In this document: one piece after another, positions 8,577 through 16,321 of the stretch
Layout: every line of letters begins with the position of its first letter
How positions within the stretch are numbered: the stretch's first letter is position 1
Assembly: GCF_017315705.1 (NCBI RefSeq)
Contig: NZ_JAFLRF010000002.1
Location: 415,548-479,547, forward strand
Source: Trinickia mobilis
Lineage (GTDB): Bacteria; Pseudomonadota; Gammaproteobacteria; Burkholderiales; Burkholderiaceae
Length of the DNA stretch: 64,000 nt
Direction of reading: 5' to 3'
Position numbers and translations under genes: made by a program
Notes under the pieces: model-generated
What the model was told of the DNA's origin: nothing
Database searches by the model: none
Seen by the model: the letters and a program-made list of their open reading frames with translations, nothing else

Positions 8577-9146
8577 ATGGCTCTATCGAGTCCCGAGCAA
8601 ATCGCCGCATCGCAGAAGGCCAGCCTCGACGCATTCTTCGGATTGACCGGCAAGGTCTTCGAAGGCGTCGAAAATCTGCTTGCGCTGAACGTGCAGGTCG
8701 TCAAGTCTACGCTGGCGGAATCGCACGAGAACCTGACGAAGACGCCCGGCACAACAGACCCGCAGCAGTGGTTCACGCTGCAAGCCGGTTTCACCGCGCC
8801 TTTCGCGGAGAAATCACTGTCATACGGCCGTCAACTCTTCGACATCGCGTCAACTACGCAGGCTGAGGTCGCGCAACTCGCACAGACGCAGTACGAACGG
8901 TATAACGCACGCATGCAGGAATTCATCGAGGAAGCGACGAAGAGTGCTCCCGCGGGTTCCGAAGCGGCGATCGCCGCGTGGAAGTCCGCGATCAGCGCCA
9001 CCACCACGCTGTGCGAATCGCTGCAGAAGACGGGGCAGCAGGCCGTGGAAATGGCCGGGACCAATCTCGAAGCCGTCACGGCCTCAGCGTCCAAGGCCGC
9101 CAAACGTAGTGCCACCGAGTCGGCTGCCGTAGCCGTGAGCGCGTAG
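8577..9146 (+). CDS. phaP: Phasin, PHB granule-associated protein
   Basis: A 189-residue amphipathic helical protein of the TIGR01841 phasin type. It starts SSPEQIAASQKASLDAFFGL, has the conserved VFEGVENLLALNVQVVKSTL segment, AEVAQLAQTQYERYNARMQE, and an Ala-rich C-terminus ending in VAVSA. Phasins coat polyhydroxybutyrate granules, control their size and keep other proteins off the surface. The neighbouring acetoacetyl-CoA reductase gene supports a role in PHB storage. A GAGGAA ribosome site lies before ATG 8577. A hairpin follows the stop, so the gene is probably monocistronic. Confidence 0.93.
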   Translation: MALSSPEQIAASQKASLDAFFGLTGKVFEGVENLLALNVQVVKSTLAESHENLTKTPGTTDPQQWFTLQAGFTAPFAEKSLSYGRQLFDIASTTQAEVAQLAQTQYERYNARMQEFIEEATKSAPAGSEAAIAAWKSAISATTTLCESLQKTGQQAVEMAGTNLEAVTASASKAAKRSATESAAVAVSA

Positions 9147-9157
9147 CACTAAGACTC

Positions 9158-9179
9158 ACGCGGGCAGCGATGCCCGCGT
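9158..9179 (+). terminator. Hairpin after phaP
   Basis: ACGCGGGCA at 9158-9166 and TGCCCGCGT at 9171-9179 form a perfect 9-bp GC-rich stem with a GCGA tetraloop, 12 bp after the phaP stop. The T run after it is poor (TATCGG), so it may be a weak terminator or an mRNA-stabilising hairpin. Confidence 0.6.
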
Positions 9180-9316
9180 TATCGGTTCCATACTTATATG
9201 TAGGATTCCTTTTATTCAATGCGGGTAAGAGTCCGGCATTTCAATGCATCCAATTTTTCACTGAAGGCAGTGTTGCTCCAGACGAGCACGCCGCCGGTAT
9301 TTGTGAGGACGATTCG

Positions 9317-10060
9317 ATGGCAAAGCAGATCGCGGTAGTAACGGGTGGCATGGGTGGACTGGGCGAGGCGATCAGCATCAAGTTGCATGACGCGGGTTAT
9401 GCGGTCGTAGTCACCTATTCGCCCGGCAACACCGGTGCGAATGAGTGGCTCGCACGCACGGAAGCCGAGGGACGACAGTTCCGCGCGTATGCGGTCGACG
9501 TCGCCGACTACGACTCGTGCGAAAAATGCACGGCGCAGATCAAAGCGGAAGTCGGACCCGTCGACATCCTGGTCAACAACGCCGGCATCACGCGCGACGC
9601 CAGCTTCAAAAAACTGGACAAGGTCAATTGGGACGCGGTAATCCGCACCAACCTCGATTCGGTGTTCAACATGACGAAGCCGGTGTGCGACAGCATGGTC
9701 GAGCGCGGCTGGGGCCGCATCATCAACGTGTCGTCGATCATCGGCTCCAAAGGTGGGTTCGGCCAGACCAACTATGCGGCGGCAAAGGCCGGCATGCATG
9801 GGTTCACGAAATCGCTGGCGCTCGAGGTGGCGAAAAAAGGCGTCACTGTCAACACGATCTCGCCCGGCTATATCGCGACGAAGATGGTGATGGCGGTGCC
9901 CGAGGAAATCCGCGAGACGAAGATCATCCCGCAGATTCCGGTCGGCCGGCTCGGGCACCCGGACGAAGTTGCCGCACTCGTGCTGTACCTGTGTTCGCGC
10001 GAAGCGGGCTTCGTGACCGGCGCCAACATTGCGATCAACGGCGGCCAACACTTGCAGTGA
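9317..10060 (+). CDS. phbB: Acetoacetyl-CoA reductase (NADPH, SDR family)
   Basis: A 247-residue short-chain dehydrogenase. The Rossmann motif GGMGGLG lies at residues 9-15, followed by NNAGITRD, catalytic Ser in INVSSIIGSKGGFGQTNY, the YAAAK catalytic Tyr/Lys, and a SPGYIATKMV segment. These agree with PhbB (PhaB), which reduces acetoacetyl-CoA to (R)-3-hydroxybutyryl-CoA for PHB synthesis. ATG 9317 follows GTGAGGAC and gives the usual family length; the longer frame from 9170 has no N-terminal relatives. The 170-bp gap and hairpin after phaP suggest its own promoter. It may be one of several phbB paralogues in the genome, since phaC and phaA are absent here. Confidence 0.93.
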   Translation: MAKQIAVVTGGMGGLGEAISIKLHDAGYAVVVTYSPGNTGANEWLARTEAEGRQFRAYAVDVADYDSCEKCTAQIKAEVGPVDILVNNAGITRDASFKKLDKVNWDAVIRTNLDSVFNMTKPVCDSMVERGWGRIINVSSIIGSKGGFGQTNYAAAKAGMHGFTKSLALEVAKKGVTVNTISPGYIATKMVMAVPEEIRETKIIPQIPVGRLGHPDEVAALVLYLCSREAGFVTGANIAINGGQHLQ

Positions 10061-10235
10061 ACCCGAGAGATCGGCAATGGAGATTCCGATGAGTGAAGCA
10101 GTGGCAATCGTCGTAGCTCGTTTACCCGAGGCCGCCGTTTTTCCTTCGGTAAGTCTGCGCCAGCTGTTTGTGCTGTGGAAGTTAGCGACGCCGGATAGCT
10201 CGCGTAAGCGCTGAAGAGATTCCGCGTGTAAAAAA

Positions 10236-10256
10236 GCCGCAGACATTGTCTGCGGC
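10236..10256 (-). terminator. Rho-independent terminator, stronger in the leftward direction
   Basis: GCCGCAGAC at 10236-10244 and GTCTGCGGC at 10248-10256 are perfectly complementary around a 3-base loop. A run of six A just before it reads as six T after the hairpin on the minus strand, which is the classic terminator form for leftward transcripts. On the plus strand there is no T run, but the hairpin may still help to end the phbB message. Confidence 0.7.
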
Positions 10257-10287
10257 CTGAAGCACACGTTGCGCAAGGAGCGCTGAC

Positions 10288-10336
10288 GTTGGTCCCATCG
10301 TTCGCATCCCCATTGTTGGTCCCATCGTACACATCC
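10288..10336. repeat. Two direct repeats, period 27 bp
   Basis: A 22-bp unit beginning GTTGGTCCCATCGT and ending CATCC occurs at 10288-10309 and 10315-10336, with two mismatches. The repeats lie between phbB and a leftward small gene. Spacing close to 2.5 helical turns is compatible with either a protein-binding pair or a simple local duplication. Confidence 0.55.
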
Positions 10337-10491
10337 GCGCCTCTCAATCAATCAGGTATCTCGTCTGAATATATGAGAGAGGCTGCATTGCCGCATCTAC
10401 GGCGGGGCGGGGCGTAAGTTCATCGTGACCGCAGGCGTTGCAAAATGGGCGCAGCGCCGCTCGTCTGGCCCGGAATGATGTATCCGGACCT

Positions 10492-10770
10492 TCACTTGAC
10501 CAGGGTCTTGGTCTGTATAGTTGAACCAGTATCCGGGTTGGCGATGTTGCATTCGCGTGCGTCGATCCACTCAATCGACCATTCGTGCGCTACCTGAACC
10601 GCCTCATCTTCATTATCGAACCAGGAAAGATTGCGCTCGATGTGCATCTCAGCGTCCGCACCATCGTCATTGTCAGTTGACGCGCGGATCAGTCGCGCGT
10701 GCGCAAAAAACCGACCAAGCGAGAAATCCGGGGTTGGGTCAATGACCCAGCCGCGGTACTTGAACTCCAT
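10492..10770 (-). CDS. Small conserved hypothetical protein
   Basis: A 92-residue acidic protein starting MEFKYRGWVIDPTPDFSLGRF, with FAHARLIRASTDNDDGADAEMH (in part) and WFDNEDEAVQVAHEWSIEWID. ATG at 10770 has a perfect GGAGGTA ribosome site; a TTG four codons earlier is less likely. The pattern (a beta-rich N-terminus, then a conserved Trp-Phe and an acidic helix) is of a small protein I associate with Burkholderia, with no known function. It is transcribed alone and leftward. Confidence 0.75.
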   Translation of the reverse strand: MEFKYRGWVIDPTPDFSLGRFFAHARLIRASTDNDDGADAEMHIERNLSWFDNEDEAVQVAHEWSIEWIDARECNIANPDTGSTIQTKTLVK

Positions 10771-10782
10771 GATTACCTCCAA

Positions 10783-11342
10783 TACTTAGCAAATCGAAAT
10801 TCCAACAAGCAAAGCATGGATTCATCAGGCCTATTCGCTAAACCTCCAAGGTTGAATTGCCGGCGTCGGGGCCGGCGAGCAAGCGGCACGTCGTCTTCGG
10901 CCGCAATACTGTTATAGATCCGCGCCAGTGCTCTTGCCCATCGAAAATCAGAGGATGCCGTGCCAGACAGACGGGGCCGAAGCGCCCATGCGGACCAGCC
11001 GAAACACAGCCCCTCGGGGCTGTGTTTCGGCAGCCAACGCACCTGTAACGAGACATTTATTAGCGCAATAGAGGGCTCGGTTTGGCCGACGGCTGCCGGT
11101 CGCAACTTTCACCTCACGACTGACCCGCAGCGGCTGTACACGCGTGGGAACCATCGCGAAGGGCACTTTTCTTCAGATGCTCCCACCGGCAAGAACCGCT
11201 GGCCGCGCACACCGACGCGCTAAAGGTCGTCACGTGGCGTCGAATAAGCCGCTTGTCGCCCCACGGGGCGCGTGCCTTAGCGCAACGCACCTGTCGTGAC
11301 CCCATATCTGGAGATTGACGTGGCGAGTTCGCCATCCTATAA
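10783..11342. other. Intergenic region with a long palindrome
   Basis: About 560 bases without a convincing gene. It contains the perfect 34-bp palindrome described separately and a 12-bp direct repeat CAACGCACCTGT near 11034 and 11284. Open frames on both strands simply read through the palindrome. Confidence 0.45.
10998..11031. repeat. Perfect 16-bp inverted repeat with 2-base loop
   Basis: GCCGAAACACAGCCCC at 10998-11013 is followed by TC and then its exact reverse complement at 11016-11031. No T run follows on either strand, so it is not a standard terminator. It could be a cruciform, a protein-binding site or the remains of a mobile-element end. Confidence 0.75.
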
Positions 11343-11369
11343 CCATCCATATGGATGGCGTATGGATGG
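11343..11369. promoter_or_regulatory. Probable autoregulatory operator of the ribbon-helix-helix gene
   Basis: CCATCCATATGGATGG at 11343-11358 is a perfect 16-bp palindrome. Another half-site, ATGGATGG, lies at 11362-11369, exactly 11 bp (one helical turn) after the right half of the palindrome. The array ends 3 bp before the ATG at 11373. Ribbon-helix-helix proteins bind such phased short half-sites, so self-repression is a good inference. Confidence 0.6.
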
Positions 11370-11372
11370 AAA

Positions 11373-11810
11373 ATGGAAGCGCGCAAACCCCCGCATGCAC
11401 TCACCGTACCGCTCCGTCCGAAGGGCGGCGAGACGGAAAAGATCACCATTAATCTCGGTCCCGTCGACCTCGGCCAGATCGACCTGCTGGTCGAAGAAGG
11501 CTTTTACTCGAATCGCACCGATCTGATCCGCACTGCGATCCGCAACCAGTTGGCGGTTCACGCCCAGACCGTCAGTGAAACGGTTACGCGCCGGGCATTG
11601 GTGCTTGGTCTGCAGCACTTTTCCAGACAGGATCTGGAGGCGGTGAGGGCCGCTAGACAGCAGCTCAACATTCAGGTGCTGGGGCTCGCCAGCATTGCCT
11701 CCGATGTCACCCCTGAGCTCGCGCTTGCCACGATCGCGTCGGTCGTGGTGCTGGGCGCATTCCACGCTTCACCTGCGGTCAAGGCAGCGTTGGCTGAACG
11801 AATCAGCTAG
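11373..11810 (+). CDS. CopG-like ribbon-helix-helix transcriptional regulator
   Basis: A 145-residue protein. Residues about 18-55 form the ribbon-helix-helix: the strand EKITINLGPVDLGQIDLLV, a turn, and the helix FYSNRTDLIRTAIRNQL. The C-terminal half contains helical segments (HFSRQDLEAVRAARQQLNIQ) and a hydrophobic Ala/Val-rich region that may form a sensor or oligomerisation unit. ATG 11373 is preferred over 11355 because the phased palindromic half-sites occupy the bases just upstream. The gene lies 31 bp before the PHB depolymerase gene; regulator-depolymerase pairs of this kind occur in Burkholderia, so it probably controls that gene and itself. Confidence 0.8.
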   Translation: MEARKPPHALTVPLRPKGGETEKITINLGPVDLGQIDLLVEEGFYSNRTDLIRTAIRNQLAVHAQTVSETVTRRALVLGLQHFSRQDLEAVRAARQQLNIQVLGLASIASDVTPELALATIASVVVLGAFHASPAVKAALAERIS

Positions 11811-11841
11811 CCCGGCCTGCTGCCTGAACAGGACTCCGATG

Positions 11842-13060
11842 ATGAAGATGAACGAAGATTTCCTGTCGTCCATGCGGGAGGCGATGCACCTGTTGCGCAC
11901 CGCTGGTCCGCTCGAAGCAACCGCAGCGATTCAACGAGCGCTGCGGGGCACCGACGGCACGCCAGGTGCCGCGGCGCCCCGACCGCCCGCTGACGTAGGC
12001 GACGCGCAGTATCCTTCGCGATGGCGTGTTCCACCGGAATTCACCGGCCCGCGCGAGAGCGACGGACGCGTCTTCCCACCCACATGTCGTTCGGGAGACC
12101 GATGTCGAGGACCGCGGGCATTTCAGCGCGAGGACGTACGCCAACGACGCCGGGCGGCGGAACTATAAGCTCTACGTGCCTAGCGGATACACGGGCGCGC
12201 CGTTGCCGCTGATCGTGATGTTGCACGGGTGCACGCAGGACGCCGACGATTTTTCGGCAGGCACCCGGATGAACACGCTCGCCGAGCAGCACGGCTGCCT
12301 CGTCGCATACCCGATCCAGCCGCGGCGGGCGAACCCGTCCAGGTGCTGGAACTGGTTCAAGCCAAGTGACCAGCAACGGGAGCGAGGCGAGCCTGCGCTG
12401 ATTGCGGGAATCACCCGCTACGTGATGGGCAGCCACGGTGTCGACCGGGCCCGCGTGTACGTCGCCGGTCTATCGGCTGGTGGTGCGATGGCCGCAGTGA
12501 TGATTCACACCTACCCGGAACTCTATGCAGCGGCAGGAATTCACTCGGGTCTGCCATATCGCTGCGCTCACGACTTGCCATCGGCACTCGCAGCGATGAA
12601 AGGGGGCAAACAGGCCCGGCGTGCGCCGTTCGCCAACGGTAACGATAGGTCCACCGCGCCGAAGCGGCCGTTGATCGTCTTCCACGGCGACGCTGATGCG
12701 ACGGTTCACCCCTCCAATGGCATCGAACTCCTGCGGGAATTCGGCCCGAGCACGCCTCCCCTCGCTGAGGCACTGTGGAGCCAGGCAGGCGGGCGACTGT
12801 GCACGCGGCAATGGCTGACGGCCGTCAACGGCGTTGAAGCGGAGTATTGGATCATTCACGGTGCATCGCATGCATGGTCCGGTGGTAGCGTCGGCGGAAC
12901 GTACACCGATGCCAGTGGCCCCGACGCCAGCGCCGAGATGGTGCGTTTCTTTCTCGCGCATCCACAGCACCAGCAGCTTTGGGGCCCTCGCTTCAAGGTT
13001 GAACCACATACGGCGGGAATGCGGACAGACGGAGATCGTCCACCGCGCCACCGACGGTGA
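11842..13060 (+). pseudogene. phaZ: PHB depolymerase-family esterase, interrupted by a frameshift
   Basis: The N-terminus, MKMNEDFLSSMREAMHLLRT followed by GPLEATAAIQRALRG, is in one frame from 11842. The catalytic part is in the next frame from about 12026: RNYKLYVPSGYTGAPLPLIVMLHGCTQDADDF (in part), the lipase-box GLSAGGAMA with nucleophile Ser, VFHGDADATVHP with Asp, and HGASHAWSGG with His. Both halves belong to the same esterase type, so a +1 shift lies between about 12025 and 12090. It would hydrolyse PHB or related esters to oligomers. Either the gene is dead, a sequencing error exists, or the second part is translated alone. The C-terminus runs 68 bp into the convergent SagB gene. Confidence 0.75.
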
Positions 13061-14591
13061 AGTGATACAGGCTTTGCCAAGTGTGATCCTCCATGCCGAG
13101 CAGTGCGTGCATTTCATCATCGAAAAAGCAGCCTATCCCCGTGGCGCGCACGCCCGCGGCTTCCGCTTCGAGATAGAGCGTCTGGCCGAGCATGCCGCAT
13201 TCCCAGAAAAGATGGCGATAGCGCCATGGTTGCTTCAAGGCGATTTCGAATCTCGCGATCATCCCCAGCGCAAAGCAGGAATCGGCGCCGATATCCTGGT
13301 GGCAGCAGATCAACTTTGCCGCGGCTCGCAAATCGTAAGGCAGCAGAAAATAGAGCGGCAGAGGGTCCGGTCCGGCCTTTAACCACAGCCATTCTGGACG
13401 CATGGACAGCTTGAGATCCGGCAGTGCGCGCGAATTTCTCACGAGCATATACAGGCCCGGCTCCAGTCCTTCCACGCGGTGTACCAACAGCGCCGCATGC
13501 ACGGCAGCAGGACACGTCAGCGCATTCCACGGCGGCGTGTCTGGACGTGTCAACAGACACGCCAGCATGCTGAAAAAAGCCGCGTCGGTGACGCGCGTCG
13601 TACCATCGAAATTCACAGCGCTGCGACGCTGTCTGGCGATTCGGGCGAAGCTGAGATCGAGGGCGGGCGTGGGGGGCGCCGGGCGCCGTTCCGGATTCGG
13701 CGGGGGCGGTTCGCGAGTACGGGACTTATGCGTGGCGCGACGGATCGAATCGATTTGCGGCCACCTCACATGTCCCGGGCTTAGCTGATTCGCGCGTCCG
13801 TGCCACTGCGCCGTATCCAATGCAATCAGCATGCGCTCCAGATCAGGCCGCAATTCAGAGTTGCCGATCCAAAGTAAAGCATCCGGCGCCTCAACTTCGG
13901 CCACTCCGAAATCGTCGCCGCGGTCCAATCCAAGCAAGTTGGCCACAGCATCATCCGCAGCCGCCTCCACCAGTCGCGTCTGCCAGCCGAGAGCTGCCGC
14001 TGCGTAACTCAGCGCGGCGATGACATGGCCGCAATCGTGCTGGCAGTAGCGCCAGGCGCGCATGCCGTATTTCCACGCCTCGCGCCAGTGGATCGAACTG
14101 ATGCCGACCAGGACGCCGTTGCTCGAGAACGCCTCAGTCCATCGCGGATCATCCACGGCAGCACGACGTTCAAGCAAATGGTCCCGGCTCAGGTAGTGGT
14201 AGACCCCACCGGATAAGCCGGGCAAAGCCGGACACAGAAGATAGCCCTCGGTTGGATGCAGATTTCCGCTCGAAGGGTTGCAACGCAGTGCCCATCGCTG
14301 GGCGCCAGAGGATTTCCACGCCGACAGGCCGAGCGAGAGTTCGAACAGGATTGCCACATCGGAAAGGTCGAATCCGTGTGCGGGCGGTAGGGCGCCGCAG
14401 CGCAGCTCGTTGTAGCGCGTAGCCAGTGTGTCCGCGGCTAACGGCAGACGAATGCGCGGTGTGCCGTAAAACTCTCGGAACGGATCCGGCTGGTTTGTCC
14501 AGTCGAGTTCCCTAGGGCCGGGAGCATAGCAGTTGACGCGGTGTTTGCTGTGTTCGTGATATTCAAGCAGCGCGTGCTTTAACCGGTCCAT
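12993..14591 (-). CDS. SagB/ThcOx-type nitroreductase-fold dehydrogenase, double domain
   Basis: A 532-residue protein with two nitroreductase-like halves. The first has YHEHSKHRV near the start, CNPSSGNLHPTEGYLL (an FMN-binding region), GVYHYLSRDH, and YCQHDCGHVIAALSYAAAALGW. The second has IARQRRSAVNFDG, GLEPGLYMLVRN, CCHQDIGADSCFALGMI and a late GVRATGIGCFFDDEMHALLG. This layout is that of SagB-type dehydrogenases, flavin enzymes that oxidise thiazolines or other rings in peptide tailoring. No YcaO cyclodehydratase or precursor peptide is nearby, so a metabolic role in another substrate class is equally possible. ATG 14591 is chosen because MDRLKHALLEYHEHSKHR is typical of the family start. 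Confidence 0.85.
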   Translation of the reverse strand: MDRLKHALLEYHEHSKHRVNCYAPGPRELDWTNQPDPFREFYGTPRIRLPLAADTLATRYNELRCGALPPAHGFDLSDVAILFELSLGLSAWKSSGAQRWALRCNPSSGNLHPTEGYLLCPALPGLSGGVYHYLSRDHLLERRAAVDDPRWTEAFSSNGVLVGISSIHWREAWKYGMRAWRYCQHDCGHVIAALSYAAAALGWQTRLVEAAADDAVANLLGLDRGDDFGVAEVEAPDALLWIGNSELRPDLERMLIALDTAQWHGRANQLSPGHVRWPQIDSIRRATHKSRTREPPPPNPERRPAPPTPALDLSFARIARQRRSAVNFDGTTRVTDAAFFSMLACLLTRPDTPPWNALTCPAAVHAALLVHRVEGLEPGLYMLVRNSRALPDLKLSMRPEWLWLKAGPDPLPLYFLLPYDLRAAAKLICCHQDIGADSCFALGMIARFEIALKQPWRYRHLFWECGMLGQTLYLEAEAAGVRATGIGCFFDDEMHALLGMEDHTWQSLYHFTVGGAVDDLRLSAFPPYVVQP

Positions 14592-14986
14592 GTTCCATTC
14601 TGCCCAGAGATGCCCGCCACTGCGCAGGTACAAAACAATAAGGACACCCGTCGCGCGCCGCGCGGGATTCTGCGCCTGGGTCCCTTCATACCCTCGGTTT
14701 CCATGGCAGCATTCCGCTCCTCGCTGGCCTCAATGGGTTCCATCGCCTCGTCGATGGAAGCTGTCGCGCGTTGTGTGGCCGCCCGCGTTTCGTCGACGGT
14801 GGCGCCAGGTCCTCCGTCGTCGTTGCTCGGGGGCTCCAGCATGTCTCTAAGCATGGCAGCCAACTCCGGCGTGTCCCACGGCGCGCCTTGCTGCCTTTTC
14901 CTCTTCACGTAGTGCCTGACTTCTGCGTCCTGCTCCGGCGTCAAGGGAAGACCGCGAAAAGTGCTTTGGGGGGTTGCGTCGGCCAT
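14579..14986 (-). CDS. Small conserved hypothetical protein upstream of SagB
   Basis: A 135-residue protein beginning MADATPQSTFRGLPLTPEQD, then EVRHYVKRKRQQGAPWDTPELAAMLRDML (in part) and an acidic Glu/Ala-rich helix. The last 20 residues (SLLFCTCAVAGISGQNGTW) look unlike the rest. Similar Burkholderia proteins end soon after the acidic region, so the stop may have shifted. It overlaps the SagB start by 13 bp, which suggests translational coupling. A GGAGC ribosome site precedes the ATG at 14986. No function is known. Confidence 0.7.
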   Translation of the reverse strand: MADATPQSTFRGLPLTPEQDAEVRHYVKRKRQQGAPWDTPELAAMLRDMLEPPSNDDGGPGATVDETRAATQRATASIDEAMEPIEASEERNAAMETEGMKGPRRRIPRGARRVSLLFCTCAVAGISGQNGTWTG

Positions 14987-15572
14987 GATACTGCTCCGGG
15001 ACTTGTCCTGTTTAAAGTGTAGCGCCGTTGTAGAGAGGAAGCCTTAACTATCGGTCTGTGCGTCGGCTGATCCGTGGGCAGATGGCGTGGTTGAGCAAAA
15101 CGGCTGGCCGCGGAAGAGACATACTCCGAACGTCACATACGTCCTTCGATTCATCTGCCGACGGCCCCGGCGGTTCACGGTCGCGCGCGAAACCGACGCA
15201 AATTGCCAGGGGTCGTGAAGGATGGCATGAGCCATGACCAAACTATCCGGGCAGTTCACCGTCGCGCGCGCGCTCAAAATCTGTACGCTCGTAGTTCCCG
15301 GCTGCGACCGGATCGGACATGGATGAGAGTATCGACTCAATTCGGATACCCATCGGTTACGAAACCGACTGAGCGCGGCGTTTCAGGCCAGATCTCGAAG
15401 CTGGCGTCTTCGACAAGCCGGAATGAAATCGCTCGTGTTACTGCGCTGCAGGTACGAGTTGACGGCTGCCGCAAAAGATGCGGGCGATGTCCACCTGAAG
15501 GGGAAGGCAGAAGGAAAATAGGTCTACGATTGATTTTTCCGTCTTGTTGCGGCGCTGGAACCGGAGGTCTTC
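14987..15572. other. Intergenic region without a recognised gene
   Basis: About 590 bases. Several open frames exist but none has a family motif. Two near-identical segments (TTCACGGTCGCGCGCG near 15174 and TTCACCGTCGCGCGCG near 15257) form a short direct repeat. A 30-codon frame from ATG 15234 (MTKLSGQFTVARALK) covers the second copy and is too short to call. Confidence 0.35.
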
Positions 15573-15749
15573 ATGCAACGAACAGTCGAATATCGCGGAT
15601 TCGAAGTTCACATTGATCTGCTTCCCACATCGACGGATATGTTCGATGTCTGGTTTCGCATCGAAGGACCCATCAAGCCTCCTGGTGTGGCAGCGCTCGG
15701 CGAGCGTATCAAAATCCGAGGTGGCCCGTTTTCCCGTCGCTGGGCCTAA
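15573..15749 (+). CDS. Small conserved hypothetical protein, possibly C-terminally truncated
   Basis: A 58-residue protein below the usual length cut-off: MQRTVEYRGFEVHIDLLPTS, then MFDVWFRIEGPIKPPGVAAL and a final KIRGGPFSRRWA. ATG 15573 follows a strong GGAGG. Similar small Burkholderia proteins, as I recall them, continue for about 30 residues after SRRWA, so this copy may be cut short by the TAA at 15747. The strand-turn-strand pattern suggests a small beta sheet. Function unknown. Confidence 0.6.
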   Translation: MQRTVEYRGFEVHIDLLPTSTDMFDVWFRIEGPIKPPGVAALGERIKIRGGPFSRRWA

Positions 15750-15861
15750 CAGTTGCCTATGCGCAAGCACACGTGTGCGCCGCTCCTCGACCCAGTAGGG
15801 ACAGCATCACCGGTGAGCATGCGCCTGCGGCGAGGATGGCATTTCATTCACGGCCATCCGG

Positions 15862-16023
15862 TCAACGCTTATGGTGGATCCAGTCTCGCATGGGAGGATG
15901 CGCGTCCAGCCAGCGGAGTTGCTGATTCCTGTGGTACCCGCGCCTGTAGTGTTCTGCCACCAATATCGCAGCCATGATCAGTACGATCACCCCAAACAAC
16001 ACTGCCGTCATTAACTCGGGCAT
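15862..16023 (-). CDS. Small single-span membrane protein, copy 1
   Basis: A 53-residue protein starting MPELMTAVLFGVIVLIMAAI, with one membrane span at about residues 5-23, then HYRRGYHRNQ and QLRWLDAHPPMRDWIHHKR. ATG 16023 has a GAGGAGA ribosome site 6 bp upstream. The cytoplasmic tail shares the pattern W/Q-LDAH..-W.HHK with the next gene, so the two are paralogues. Function unknown; it resembles the small membrane proteins that assist transporters or respiratory complexes, but nothing nearby shows a partner. Confidence 0.7.
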   Translation of the reverse strand: MPELMTAVLFGVIVLIMAAILVAEHYRRGYHRNQQLRWLDAHPPMRDWIHHKR

Positions 16024-16163
16024 GGCAGTCTCCTCTCAGCGTTTTTCGCAGCCCCCCACGACCAGGCGAACCGCAGTGCGCGCCGCGGCTTATTCAGCGG
16101 GGCGCGCAACCGTAGTCACGGATTTGTAAGAGTGGGATCGGAACAGCATCGTTGACCGCACCG

Positions 16164-16319
16164 TCAATGCTTATGGTGCATCCAACCCATGTGATGTGCA
16201 TCGAGCCACTGAACCATCCCCTCGCCCTTGTGGTCGCGCATGTAACGTTGCGCCAGCATGAACGCGACGACCAACAGGACCGCCAGGCCGACCACAAAGC
16301 TAATCATTGACTGAGTCAT
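16164..16319 (-). CDS. Small single-span membrane protein, copy 2
   Basis: A 51-residue protein starting MTQSMISFVVGLAVLLVVAF, with a membrane span at about residues 6-22, then RYMRDHKGEGMVQWLDAHHM and a final GWMHHKH. ATG 16319 follows a strong AAGGAGG. The tail WLDAH-x5-HHK pattern repeats that of the gene at 15862-16023, 140 bp downstream on the same strand. Tandem duplication is the simplest reading. The His-rich end could bind metal, which is inference only. Confidence 0.72.
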   Translation of the reverse strand: MTQSMISFVVGLAVLLVVAFMLAQRYMRDHKGEGMVQWLDAHHMGWMHHKH

Positions 16320-16321
16320 GG

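Noticed and set aside
9170..9316. N-terminal extension of the acetoacetyl-CoA reductase
   Set aside because: The extension is unlike the family, contains no signal, and ATG 9317 has a ribosome site and gives the normal length.
10998..11031. Terminator reading of the 34-bp palindrome
   Set aside because: Neither side has a T run and no gene ends just before it in either direction.
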